Part shown: positions 41,401 to 53,797 of the stretch, piece by piece
Layout: each line of letters opens with the position of its first letter
Position numbering within the stretch: the stretch's first letter is position 1
DNA from: Morchella semilibera
Lineage: Eukaryota; Ascomycota; Pezizomycetes; Pezizales; Morchellaceae
Reading direction: 5' to 3'
Assembly (NCBI GenBank): GCA_009192285.1
Contig: WBVU01000017.1
Coordinates: 744,001 to 808,000 of the forward strand
Length of the DNA stretch: 64,000 nt
The notes under the pieces: generated by a model
The model's database searches: none
Seen by the model: only the letters and a program-made list of their open reading frames with translations
What the model was told of the DNA's origin: nothing
Position numbers and translations under genes: made by a program

Positions 41401-44400
41401 AAGAATCCCATGATCCTACCTAGGCAAGGGATAAAATGTCAGCCTAGCTGCCCTCATAATATTAAAGGTGATTTGCAGCTTGGGTATTGACTTTGACGGG
41501 GTCTCAAACCATTGGTGTTTAGTTTATTCTTGAGCACATTCCCACATTGTACTAGTCCATAAAGAAACTTTATATTCTGCATACGATGGAGGACACAATT
41601 AACATGGGCTAAGAACCGAATATCAGCCTCCGGGTCCCATATGTGGAAATCTCAAAATACAATCCGTGTCTCCACTCGCAACCCGCGGTATTGCTGTTAT
41701 AGGCTATGCTCCCGTGAAAATGTTTTCACGCAAGTCCAACATCATATCAATCTTTATCGTCAGAAATCTAATTACAGTGTATAATATCTCAGCGAGGTTT
41801 ACTTACAAGGATAAAAACCATTGTTTCAGAAGGCGACTGAATCCCGATGGTGGTACAGATAGATCTATGTGTAGTTGCTTTTTCAAAAGTTCGATTCCTA
41901 CGCACATAGGAATTCGTTTGATATCGTGGTGGTAGATCTCTTCCTAGATTGATTGGGCAAAGGTCCAATGGCGTCTCATGCAATAAAGGGGAGGCGCACA
42001 CAAGTTTTTACTAAGGTGTATCTACCCGTCTATTAACGAATAGATCCCCGCAACCACAGAGCGTTACGGGCCTGTCAAGGTTATGTTTCAACACACTCAA
42101 ACAGTGCATTAGACGAACTTGTCCAAGTATGTTGTGCAACATAGAGTAGCGTCTCAGGCGTGAGTGATATCCTATGATTGATCACCGATGGTACTCCATG
42201 AACCCTCGTTACGAAGCAAGCAGGCCTAAGCCTGTGTGTACCAAAGTGGCGAACAATACCACGCCTACACGGCTCGGAATTTCTTCCGGTATATCGTGTG
42301 ACTCTAGACTATGTGCAGCTTTTAGGAGGTCTGGCATTCTCGCAATCAACGGCTGTTTCCTGTCAGCTTTATGATGGGGAAATTTCAATGTGAACCACAG
42401 GAGAGAAACTGACTAAGGCTTTACTAAGGATACTGATATCCGGCAAAGGCCTAGGGTGCCAGTCTCTAGGGCATGGATACAATATGTAGTTCTAGCAGCT
42501 CGATAAACCCGACCTATAGTGTGCATGTCGTGGGGCATTCTGAGTAGCTGGGTTTGCGAGCTCTCATAGCCGGGATGAAAGTCATTCCCCGGGGAACTGA
42601 AGCCTGAGGCCTGAGGAATATAGCCTGGAAGGTTTTGACGATTGGGTCATCACATTTCACAGTATTAATGATGAACGTGATGACTTCGGTAGAGGATACA
42701 TGTAGCTTTGAAGCGACTCAGGTGGGGTGTGATGGGAGCTTGAGGCTAGGTGTTGGTGACGTGCTTGAACTCAAACCTCAACTGCATAGGCAGCTGTTCT
42801 CTGTTACAACCTACATGTAGTGTCTTACTTTTTTCTGCTGCGCACATGGACAATATTTTCAAGCACAATGACATCTAACACCGAGCATCTTACCGTCCAC
42901 TTCACTTTTAGGTACATGTGTTCGGTGTCTGCACATTCATCATAAACCCCCCCAAAAGAAGAGAAGAGGCATGTAATGATAGCCCCTGCTTATCTTGTAT
43001 ACCTCAGCTGTCATCTCATACCATGAGCTACTCCGCTTAATTCCTGGAGTACATACATACTTACATGTACTGTACATGTACGTCTCTCTATCAGCCTAAT
43101 TTCCACTAATGGCGCGCCCCCAGGAGGTAGAAGTGGATCGGGGGTGATCAAACTACCGGCGAAGGGCATTAAGATGCGATAGATACTCACGGATTGTACT
43201 CCGATACTTCAGCCGAAGTATAGCCGACCTACCAATAAGCACTCACTCAGCTCAGTCTCGTCGCTGATTCTATTCGGGCGTAACCAACTGACTGAATTAG
43301 TTCAGATCACTTTTATTGACTTAACATCCCGACTCTGTGTTTCTATTCTAAGTCCATATAAAAACTAGGGGTTGATCAATGATCCATGTTTGCAATTGCT
43401 TTTGGGTTTGTTCGGCATGGTGCATTACATCGCAAGGACTTAATCAGTTAGAGTTAAGGTCCAGCCTATTACAGGACTTCCAACGCTTTATCCTTGTGAA
43501 TAATTGTGTTTGGGTCTGTGCTCAATAAATACATGGGGCAACGTTTGTGGAGTAGTACAATTATTACTGCAAGTAACCAGGAACCAGGTTGATCGTAGCG
43601 GTTATATTAGACGCACATATAGATACATGTACTTACTCGTTTACCACGAAAGGAACCAGAAAATGCAAGTGACTGAAACAGGGATGATTTGTAGGAGAGA
43701 TCATCACCAGTCTATACAAATCATCCTTGCCTGAGCAACTGCATTTTTGGGCTCTGGTGGTGGTAAACGAGTACATGTAGGTGTCAAGTTAGGCCCTAAT
43801 TACATGTAGTAAAGGCTTTTTGGACGTCGTGCATGTACTGCGGTAATCATCATAATTTAAAAGAAATCTATTTAGGATAGATGGAAACGTACAAAATAAC
43901 TACACACCTACATGTTTGGCATAGCCATTGATACAAGCTAATAGTATAACAAAAACGACCTCTATCCAAAAGTACATATAAATCCTACAGGTAATTGGGG
44001 TACATACAGGTATGTGTTTCTTCTAGGATATATCGTCAGTGTGGTCTATAACTGAATCATTGGGCAAGGGTCTTTTTTTGGTGCTCCTTAATAAATGATA
44101 AACTAATAATACTTATAACGGCATCATTATATATGGCAGTATTGTTTTTAGGTATAATATAATATCGGTCGGGGAAGTTGAGTAGATTTTGCGAGTGACA
44201 CTTTGTGACTACTGCTCAACCATGTGAAACAAGGACCAGCGAAAGAGCCGAAGTCTAAATACTACTGATGTACATGTCCAGACGGCACGTACATGAATCA
44301 GGGATTAGTCCAATTTACTAGATAATAGAGGGTCGTATGTTCTCGCTAATTAGTCTCAGTTTGAATTAATATATATTCTCGAACGACACTTGGGGCTGAA

Positions 44401-47331
44401 TTTCGGGTCTATGGATCTAGATATCGTATTTTCTCTTTTTATATATACTGGGGTAGTGTTGATTCTTTTTTTTTTACCTGCGCATGTACCTGTACTGCTG
44501 TATGCAGGGCAAAGGTTACTTTAGGGACACGCAATCATGTTCTGGGAGGATTCTGTTCATGTATGTTACAAATGACCCCCGATACTCCAGGGACTCCCAG
44601 ACTGGATGTCAGTCTCCGAGTTATAATTAGAAACGAAAGGAGAAATGGAGAGAACTTATCTTGCAGCCCGCCTTGTTCTAGACCACAAGACATATACTCC
44701 GGATTATCCCGTTATCACAGCTGTACAGCTATACATTGATGCATACCCCACCTAAACCCCACCTTGGCAACCGAAGTTTTTAAACGTCATGTATATAGAA
44801 TACCTCTTATTATGGAGACTAACCGCGGCAAAATTCCTCGGGAAGGACCCTGGCCATCTGGACCCCGTACTCCCACCGTTTCAAGCTCCCCACAACAAGA
44901 TGCGACTAGACGGTAGCACAGATACCTGTCAGTACGGGAGTACCAATCCTACAGTAAATTGAGCGCATATCTCTACCAGGCTTTGGTATTTGATCCTGGT
45001 GTTAGGTCCCATAAATTGGTGCTATGGGGTCGGCCAGGTGATTTCGTTCAGAGTTTGGTTTTCCCTTGACAATCGATATATTACTACGTCTATTGAATTT
45101 TATCGACATACAGATAGTTTGAAATGCGGTAGCGGAGGACCAAGTTCGCACCTTTGTGCTGAGGTACCTTGCTCCATGCTTGACCAGTATGCAGATTTAC
45201 CGTGTCATGAGATATCACCCACGATTGTTGGCCAGCTGGGATCGTGGGGAAGCGGGAAAACTATGTAATTAGTTTTATGGGGAGGCGCGGAACGGAGAGA
45301 AGAACTCAGTATTCCCATTAAATCCGACCAAGCTCACAACCGGGTATAGTTCTTTTTCTTTCCTTTTCCCCACATACCCTTCAATTTCCAAAAGCCATCA
45401 TTTAGCCCACCTTTTCCTGACCAACCACACACGACCCCCGCACCAATAAACTTGATATTTTCTCACAGCAGGACCTTAATAGCAGATAAATAATATACTA
45501 ATTATAATATACCTAATTTAGCAACATATGGACAGACGTGACGGTTTAGTTTACACCGTCATTAGAAGTCTATCTCGGTAGGAGGACCCAGAGACCCCAT
45601 CTTCCAGAACATTATGTAGCTGTCATTGGGCTCTACTAAATTTTCTAGACTCCCTGGCTTTAGAATAGATGCCATCCTATGATCAAAAAATAGTTTGTGA
45701 TCGGTTTCTTGTCACGGGAAAGTCTTCTCGATACGGCCTACAAAATCTCCAAATAGTCCGATTGCTGGCGTAATCGAGATTTCTGAGGCCTCCCGTTCTG
45801 GGTCCTAGGAAGAAATTCCGTTCCAGATGTCCGTGGTTGCTAGAAGGGCCATGAAATTAAAACCAGACTAGAAGTACAAAAGGAGAAACTGCGGGTGCCC
45901 GTTAATTTTCATAGGTTATCACTCGAGGCATAGCGTTGTTTAAAATAAGGTACTGCCAAAGAAGATAAAGAGAAACTCCAAAATTAGTATATCGCTGTAA
46001 CTGATGCCTTTTAAAAAGTAGTTCTCAAAAGCATTGACATACAAAAAAAGCTTTATCCTCCTCTAGCTGAGCCGTGTTAGAGATGCGTACATAGCGATCA
46101 TACAGCACAACCTATCCACACCTCACCTACCTTATCTCCGCGGTTCATTCGCAGGTTGTTTCAAGGGGTTCGGCGGTGCGCAGTGCACGCAGTAATTGCT
46201 TCCAGGTTGAGATCGGGGTTATCGTGGGGTTTTAGATGAAGCTATCTGAAGGTCGAGGCAAAGAAAGTATCAGGTATATATTGTCGGCCTCTTTCTCCTC
46301 TGTGATTACTCAGGTAGATTAATATATGCGATATAAACTGATATCATTAGGTCACATTTCATCCGCATCCCTCTCCATGCTCTTGCACATGGAATAATGA
46401 GGGGCAACCCACATGAAAGAACTCGGGTTACTTGATTTGTCAAGGTGTTCCAACTTTCAAAGCTATATCAATAGCTGCTATAGTATCATGGAGCACCTTT
46501 ATTCAAAGATATGTGATGACACATTTTTATGGCACATATATAGTGGGGAGAGAGAAAAGGAATGGTCATTGATCTGAGATCGACAAAAGCCTTCTTTTCA
46601 AGTGCTCAGTGTCACACTATAGGCGCGTTTTGCCACCCGCTTTATTTTACAGTACACTCCAAGGTCCAATTTATGTCACTATGGATTAGCCCGTCAAAAG
46701 CCCACATACTAAGCCATTGTTACTATCGTTTCAACCTGCAATAAGCGGAGCACGTTGAGTGGTATTTACGTGGTACCAAGGCCCTTTGTTTAGGGATTCC
46801 CCAAGAATCTTGCCGACAACGTTCTCTAGGTGTTACGGCTAACTGGTTGTTGATTACATGTAAGTAAATCACGGTTTATCACTCGTTACACGAGGTACCA
46901 ATCAGCTTTCAGTAAGATTATCATGGGTCGTCGTGGGGGCGCTAGATTTAAGGAGGTTATTGTTCATATGGTTTTATTTTATGCGGACACAGCCCTGAAA
47001 AAAAATGTCATCCCTCTGGCGCGGGGAGAAACCTGTAGTGATCAATACATATAGTAACCAGTTAACATTCCAAATGTAGTCTTTGACTGTCACTAAAAGC
47101 AATTAACTCCATCGCGCGCTTCCTTCCATCATGCATCGCTAATTCATAATCAAGAACTTTTGGGTCGAATAGAGAAAACAAAGAGAAGAGGTCCTTTTTC
47201 ACAAAAATATAAAAATATCCCCACCACTGTGTAAATAAGGAGAAATAATACTGAAATTTTCATGAAGAACCCCAGCCAGAACCTTATCCCAACCCAACCA
47301 GTATTTTATAAAAAGGTTTTTTTTTTGATTC
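38460..47331. other. 8.9-kb gene-poor region
   Basis: No gene is supported. Close to the homeodomain gene are T-rich runs (38910-38921, 39030-39050). A MITE lies at 43634-43773. TACATGTA palindromes cluster from 42.7 kb onward (near 42699, 42812, 43062, 43072, 43625, 43771, 43801 and 46857). The remainder is unannotated, non-repetitive-looking sequence in which short open frames show no known domain. Confidence 0.5.
43634..43773. mobile_element. TACTCG-type MITE, copy 1
   Basis: Terminal inverted repeats begin TACTCGTTTACCAC on both strands, continue with a shared ACCAGAAAATGCA-like block in the left arm (diverged on the right) and share GATGATTTGTA further in. Total length is about 140 bp with no coding capacity. 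The ends are TA, as expected for a TA target duplication of the Tc1/mariner type. It is related to the copy at 55416-55546. Confidence 0.7.
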
Positions 47332-49165
47332 CTACTCGGCTTTCGTCTCTACCTCTTCGGCGTTTTCTCTAACCACAACCTCCGCCTTCTTTGTAGGGGT
47401 AGTGGTACCACTGGCCTCTTCGCCATCTTCCTTGGCTGCTTCAGCCTCGAGACGGTCAATCTCTTTCTGGGCCTTGGCAATGTTCTGTTTGCGCAAGGAA
47501 TTAGCGTTAGTGATTGAAATAGAGAAAATTATGGAGTTATTTATTACTGACCTCCTTGGTTTGGATCTCCTGGTTCTCCTTGTACCAGGCCAACTTCTCC
47601 TTGAGCTTCTCAAGAGTCTTTGGAACGTCATCCTTACCCATGGGGACCTCGACGTCAATCTTTGCCAATTCTTCGAGAACGCCAACATTCAAGTTGAATT
47701 TCCCTGTGCCTGGACCCTCAGCAGCTGGAGACTCGGCATCAGGTGAAGTAACAGCAGAAGTATCTTTTCGGCCCTTCTTCCCTTTCTTTCCCTTCCCACC
47801 GACGAAGTAGTCATCCTCGCGGTCTTCCTTCTTAACGAGCTTTTTACCAGTGATGGCCGAGGCGTCGACAGAACGTGTAGGCTGGGCAGCAAGTGCGCGA
47901 GGGCCAGACTCGAGCTTAGCCAAACGGGCAGCTTCGGCAGAAGAGGGGTCGAAGAATCCGATGAGACCTTCGCAGGTAATAATCTCGGAGGCATAGGCCT
48001 TTTGCGATGCCTCCTCTATATTAATTATAATTATGTAAGTATCCATTCTCGTACATTTCAAAGATTGAATCCCAAAAGTTTTTTTTTTTTAATAAGGCAC
48101 CATACCCATCTTCTCCTGAGCGATCTGTCGTCTATAGGCGATCCTGGCCTCCCTCTCCTGTTTAGCTCTCTTCTCTTTTTTGATCTTCCAGGCCTCCTGC
48201 TCATATGCCCTGTATGCGTTCTTGGCGCCGAAGTAGTCGTCTCTGAGATTCTGAATCGCCTGCCACTTTTCCTGCTGTTCCTCTTGAAGCTTTGTGCGCT
48301 CGTCACGGAGATTGTTCAGGTTGTTGAAACTAAAATTGCAAATCGGTTAATATAACTAACGAGACAGGAGCAAGTAGAAACTTACGTAGCATCTTGTTCG
48401 GCCTTGAGGTCGTCAAGCTCCTTCTTGACAGCTTCGTACTTGTCACTTAGTTCCTGAACTTCTGGGTCTCTCTTCTGCTGTTTCAATTCTTCCAACTTGG
48501 CCTTATCGGCGTCAATAGCCTTCTGAACCTCGCTGAAAGCTGCAAAGTTCTTCTTGGCTTTGGTCAAGGTCGCTGGCACCCCCGAAGTCAGCATTCAAAT
48601 CACAACATCCAAAGAACGGTAAGCATACTAATGTCCGCGAGTGCCTTCCTCTCATCAGCAATCATCATTTTACCGCTATCGACACTAGCATTCAAGCGCT
48701 TAATGGCGTCCTCAAGCTCCTCAAGCGTCCTGTAGGGCATCTTTTGCTTTGAAGCGTTCTGCTCCTTGATCTTAGCCTTGATGGAGGTATCAAGAGCCTT
48801 GATCTGCTCCTCAATCTGGGCTCTTCCGCCTTTCTTGGCTTGCTGTGCGTCCCGGAGATCATTGAGTTGTTCGTGGAGCTCTTGCTGTCGAGGGGACTTC
48901 CCGGGTGACTTGATAAATTCAAGCTTTTGCTTCACGGAATTCTGTAGTAAGAATGAGAAGTGAGTCCACTGAAGCTCAATTTGACGATTCAAACTATTAT
49001 GCCAAGTCAAAGCAATATGGGAATCGGAAGACAACTTACAAGCTTTTCCCGTACAGCGGCATGCTCATCGTTAGCCTTCTGGAGGTTCTTTTCAAACTCT
49101 GCCTGATCCGGTTTCTCGGGCTTCTGGACAAAAGTCTTTTTTTGTCCCTCGGTAGCGGCAGGCAT
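47332..49165 (-). CDS. BFR1: nuclear segregation/mRNP protein BFR1
   Basis: Exons 49165-49040, 48941-48629, 48572-48386, 48329-48106, 48015-47552 and 47484-47332 join in frame to 488 residues (yeast Bfr1 is 470). In yeast, Bfr1 is an ER- and polysome-associated mRNP protein linked to secretion and correct ploidy. The protein is almost wholly charged coiled coil: the conserved blocks SPRQQELHEQLNDLRDAQQ, an IKALD repeat region, PYRTLEELEDAIKRL and the long Lys/Glu helix with KEKRAKQEREARIAYRRQ are characteristic. A Lys/Gly-rich basic patch (GGKGKKGKKGRK) follows, then a second Leu-rich helix ending EENQEIQTKE-like sequence, and an acidic tail. No membrane segment is visible. Introns have good GT...AG borders. 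Symbol by family resemblance. Confidence 0.9.
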
Positions 49166-51146
49166 TATTATAACGAAGCTTTCCGGAATTGTACAAAGCT
49201 GGCGGAGTAATAGGTAGGTTAGTTTAAAAAAAAAACAAGGGAAAGAAAAGACAGTACGAAAATTCTTGATTCAAATGTTAAAGGGGTATATGTATGCAGG
49301 CCACTCACCAGAATTGATGTCGAAAAAAGTGGTTGTGGGATGGGACAAGTAGAACACAGAACAGCAGTGAAAGACAGGTGGTCCCTTTTCTTTTCGGGCC
49401 AGACTTTTTTTTCCCTTTGGGTCTATCTGGCCTCGGCTGTTATGGCGTAGTGACTTAGCCACAATATGCTACTCCTATTTGGTAGCAGGGATCTCAACTA
49501 CCTTCCAGAACGAGCAGTCACAGAGGCGCTGTTCTGGGAGGGTAGCCAACCGCGGGTTAGGTTTGGACAAATTTGTTTCGAGAATTTTCGGAGGGGAGTC
49601 TATGATCCAAGGATTGTAGTGCGGGGTGAGTGATCTGTGGGAAGGTTGGGCTGTCACGCTAGTATGTAAGTATGCTTTGAGTGGCGAATTGTCTTGGACT
49701 GTGGCTGAATCAACTTCCCGAAAGTACATGTACATAGATAGACCTCAACGCTTAAGATTGGCCAAAGAGAGTACAAGGCAATAATATATGAATTGGACTC
49801 TCTGGACCGTAAGATAAGTATTTCTGTTGGTTTTCCTTAGGCTCTCTACGCTCGTTTTTCGACGCCCTAATCGCTGCACCATACCCCCGTGAGAACCATA
49901 CCCCCGTGAAGAGGTCTATCTACATGTACTTACATGTACTAGATACATAATGGAAGTAATATGCTCTATCGGAACTAGGAAACTCCATTTGGTAACTAGC
50001 ATTTGAGAGGCTTACATTATGTGGCACGTGACATGACTATGTACTAACCTATAGTTACGAGAGAAGCTACGATATATCGCAATATACTTTAAATTTGGCT
50101 CAATTAGGCATTCTATACTAAGCCCTACAGCGTTATAACAGTAACCTTTATGTAGTTATAAATAGTGACGCGCCGTTTGCGAAATTCCCTACTAACGTCC
50201 GCAGCTATAGTGCTATCGTGATAATCTCACCTCATTTGTGCACTACGATAAATGGACTGGATGTCAGGGTTGAGAGACGTAGCAAATTTCATCCTGAACC
50301 TGTAATACTGTACAGAGCATATCAGTAAGTTTTACAGCGATGTGGAAAGTTATAGTACTCGGGGGGAGTAGAAACAGGGGTCTGAAAACAGGGTATAGGC
50401 CTGGCTGGCCCCACAATGATTTTACCCATCGCTGTACTTGTGTACGTTATGGTAGGCCTATCATAGACTGGCCGAAGCCGATCCCTACCACGATAACCCA
50501 TCAGACTATGGCACAGATATACTCGAAACCAATTAGGGATTCAGGGCCAGCCCGCTCCATGGAGGCTATTAGGAGGGAGGACAAAGATTATTGAGGCGTT
50601 CCCATCTCTATATCTCTATTTGACACATACATGCGGTTCAACTATTGTGTTTTACTATGGCTGTTGTTTTCCTGTGTCTCCTCATCCACCATACCTGGAG
50701 GATAAATAAGTTGTTTGTTCGATCATTGACCATCCATTCGGGACTTTTTATTTCCTCTCAAAGCCCGAAATAAAGCTAAAGGACCATAATCTGAAAGCCT
50801 AGTCAAAGGACTGGGTGGTACGGGTTTAGTATATTCCCACCTAAGCCTGCTGGAAATATTACGGGGGAGAATGAACTCGCACGTGATATCAAACCCCACC
50901 CCTCTCATAGATAACGGTTAGCGTTGCGTCTTTTGCCGGGTATGCTACAAGCATAAGCAGTTAAACCTAGGTATTGTAATGATACGGGGTGGCCTAAAAC
51001 CTCCGGAGTTATTTACATTAATAATGTCCCTAAACGGCCCCATATGTCGGGCAAAAAGTATAGGCAAACTGTAAGCTGCCCAACCGTGCCCCAATTGTTT
51101 CACCGAAGTCATTATCCAGCCACTAACTACTAGCAGCAGAAATTAC
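49166..51146. other. intergenic, no supportable gene
   Basis: The first few hundred bases are the BFR1 promoter and leader region. Further on are TACATGTA sites near 49726, 49922 and 49932, arranged as a close pair at the latter position. Nothing else was recognised between BFR1 and the 3' end of COQ11. Confidence 0.5.
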
Positions 51147-52126
51147 CTACAACATCGCCGCCCTCCACACCTTGTTGCTCAGCCTTTCTATATCACTCAC
51201 CTCAATTACGCCACTCACATCCTCCTCCGCAATTGCCTGCACCGCCGCATCCGCCACTACATCTACCCTTAACGGCTTATACGCCGCGGCGCCAAACAGC
51301 CCCTTTAGCCTTCCCCCCACTAGCCCATCAACTGCAGACGTCACGCCCATCAGCCCTGCGAGCGGCATCGTGACTGCCCTCGATGAGTCATACAGAAACC
51401 CTGGGCGTAGAAACAGCGGGCGGAACTTTTGCCCGTTCTGCGACAGCTTCTGGATGCCCGCCTCTGCCTCCCGCTTCGTTGATATGTAGCGTGACGGCAG
51501 GGCAAAAGAGCCCGCGGCAGCGGAAACGTAGAGCATGGTCGTGACAGTGTTTGTTGCAGAGAGAGACTCTTCAGCGAGTGTTATTGCTGCCCACCATACT
51601 GTCAGCACCCGAGTATATCATCATAGTAGCACAATGCACCTTACCAGAATCCCGATTCATCGTCTCATAGCTCAGCTGCGCGCTTGCACCCTCCTCGCGG
51701 AGGTTATGCGCCTTTCCAACGGACGGATCGAACGCCTTGCGTAGCCCGGCGATTGGTGACTCTTTCCCGCTGATAACACCCTTGTAGTCGGCTTCCAGGA
51801 GGATCCCCATGCTGTGGACGACGGCGGTTGCGCCGACAAGGTGCTGGCGGTAGCTGGAGGGGATGAGAATATTGCCCTTTGCCCATGTCATCTTTGTGGC
51901 CCATTCCGGGGGGTTCGAAGTGCCTGTAGTGAGTTGCCAGTCAGGAGTGCCGGAGCGGCTGATAGATGTGACCGACCAACCGCGAGCAACGGCGGATCTA
52001 CAGATTCGGGAGCCTGGGAGAGGGTTGTTAGAGAGGGTAAATATGGATGTGGGAATGGACAGAAATACCGAGGAAGCCGTTGCCGCCACAGACAACAAGG
52101 CGTGGAGCTGTGGTCGTTGTAGCCAT
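51147..52126 (-). CDS. COQ11: SDR-type protein of ubiquinone synthesis, COQ11-like
   Basis: Exons 52126-52069, 52013-51645 and 51586-51147 join in frame to 288 residues. The N-terminus has the Rossmann dinucleotide motif GGNGFLG followed by SRICRSAVARGW, the usual start of the COQ11/YLR290C family of atypical extended SDRs (related to NDUFA9). A YISTK (YxxxK) motif follows in the middle. In yeast, Coq11 associates with the mitochondrial coenzyme Q synthome; the catalytic reaction is not settled. Further family-like blocks are HSMGILLE, YETMNRDS and FLRPGFLYD. There is no long N-terminal presequence before the Rossmann motif, so import might use an internal signal. Introns of 55 and 58 nt split the Rossmann glycine codon and the NRDSA segment. 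It is divergent from PDX2. Confidence 0.88.
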
Positions 52127-52846
52127 TGTGGGTGTTGAGGTGAGGGGTGAGGTTTGTGGAGTGATGAGGTGGGTTGGAGATGTTTCAGATTGTGGAGATA
52201 GCTCGGTGCTTAGCTGGTGATCTTTATATATATGCCTACCCTATGGGCTACAAAGTCAATATCATTTCAATAGATTCATGAAGTTGTTAGAGAATCGAGA
52301 TCTCGGTTCAAATTAAAGTAATGCTACCGGATGCCATTGCATTGAATACCTTTGTACTTTGGGTGCGGGAAATTAATGCTGCATGTGATATGTGGGTTTC
52401 ATTGACATGCTATTGTCGTGACATGATGTACATATAGAGTACATAACGGTATATATAGGCGGACAGATTACTCACCCCCTCCCGACGCGCCGTCACAACT
52501 AGAATCCAGGCACCTTTTTTCAATTGGATACAACTTCATCTGAGAGATTCTCTACTTACTTGATAGCTCCAGTAATAATTCACTGGTATCAATGGCCTTA
52601 TACCCCCCGGCCCGCCCCACCTGTCCTTCTTATCGATAAGAGAAGTAATGGCCGTAGGTACATAACTCTTTCGTCACACCTCCCAATTAAGTTGCACAAT
52701 AAAATTTGTTTCATGACCATGACTCCTCTTCCTCTGAGTGCATACCCTTAATATAAAGAGGGAAAAAAAAAAAAAAACCCTTTCACCACCATCACCACAA
52801 CCACCAGCCCATTAGAAGGAAAAAATAACATCATTCAAACCTCAAA
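52127..52846. promoter_or_regulatory. 720-bp divergent promoter region, COQ11 and PDX2
   Basis: Both flanking genes start outward. The part near COQ11 has a TATATATA-like string (about 52224-52231). The part near PDX2 has an A run of about 14-15 nt near 52765-52779 and a CACCACCATCACC-like pyrimidine/purine stretch before the ATG. Specific factor sites could not be assigned. Confidence 0.5.
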
Positions 52847-53797
52847 ATGACTATAGACCCTACCATCACCATCGGAGTCCTCGGTAAGCAGTCATTCTAG
52901 ATCTCTGAAAACACTTAAGTAATTCTTGCTAATACACCTGGATATCCACCAGCTCTCCAAGGCGCCTTCAGTGAACACATGCAGCTCCTCCGCGCCGCCG
53001 CTGCCGGCCTCGCCACCCCCCAACCCCTCTCCTTCATTCTCGTCAAAACACCCACTGAGCTTTCCCAGTGCTCAGCTCTCATCATCCCAGGCGGCGAGTC
53101 TACCGCAATGGCGCTCGTCGCCGAGCGTTCCGGCCTCCTCGAGCCCCTCCGCGACTTCGTTAAGCTTGACCGCCGCCCTACCTGGGGCACCTGCGCCGGC
53201 ATGATCCTTCTCAGCGAGGCGGCCAACCGCACAAAGAAGGGCGGGCAATCGCTCATCGGAGGGCTGTCGGTCCGCGTCAACCGCAACCATTTTGGGCGTC
53301 AGGTCGAGAGCTTCGAGGCCCCGCTGCAGCTCTCGTTCCTGAAGGAGAGTGAGGCGCCATTTAATGGAGTTTTTATCCGTGCGCCAATCGTAGAGGCAAT
53401 CCTACCGAAGGAGGAGGGGAGCGATGAAGTTGAGGTGCGGGCGCCGCAGAAGGCGCCGAGGGGCGCGGTCGAGAGCCTGTTTAGTGATGATGAGCATGTC
53501 GAGGTGCTGGCGGAGTTGAGGAGGACAATACTCCCAACGGAGGGGCTGAGCAAGGGCGATAGGCCGCTGCATGAGACGCATAGCACGGACGTCGATAAGG
53601 AGCGCGAGAGGGAGAACCAAGGGAATGCAGCGACCATCGTGGCGGTTAGACAGGGTAATGTGGTGGGGACCAGCTTCCATCCGGAGTTGACGAGCGATCT
53701 GAGGATGCATAGGTGGTGGCTGGGGGAGGTGCTGAAGGACCTTAAAAGGAGGGAGGAGCTGATGGAGAAGGTAGCGAAGGGGCAGAGGGTACAGTAG
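52847..53797 (+). CDS. PDX2: pyridoxal 5'-phosphate synthase glutaminase subunit
   Basis: Exons 52847-52883 and 52953-53797 join in frame to 293 residues. PDX2 (SNO/PdxT) hydrolyses glutamine and channels ammonia to PDX1 (SNZ) for de novo vitamin B6 synthesis. The class-I amidotransferase features are complete: N-terminal GVLALQGAFSEH, PGGEST (58-63), nucleophile C93 in WGTCAGMILL, and H255/E257 in SFHPEL. Bacterial PdxT is about 190 residues and yeast Sno about 220; the excess here is a charged insertion between about 150 and 235 (Glu/Asp-rich stretches and DVDKERERENQG), a feature seen to some degree in filamentous fungal homologues as far as I know. ATG 52847 is the only start giving the conserved GVL strand. 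It shares a divergent 720-bp promoter with COQ11; no PDX1 gene lies in this window. Confidence 0.94.

Noticed and set aside
41880-41910. B-box-like string AGTTCGATTCCTAC
   Set aside because: No stem, no A box and no similarity of the flanks to the dispersed repeat; one match of this size is expected by chance.
52014-52068. Reading COQ11 as a single exon through this segment
   Set aside because: Reading through breaks the Rossmann motif; removing the 55-nt intron restores GGNGFLGSRIC in frame.
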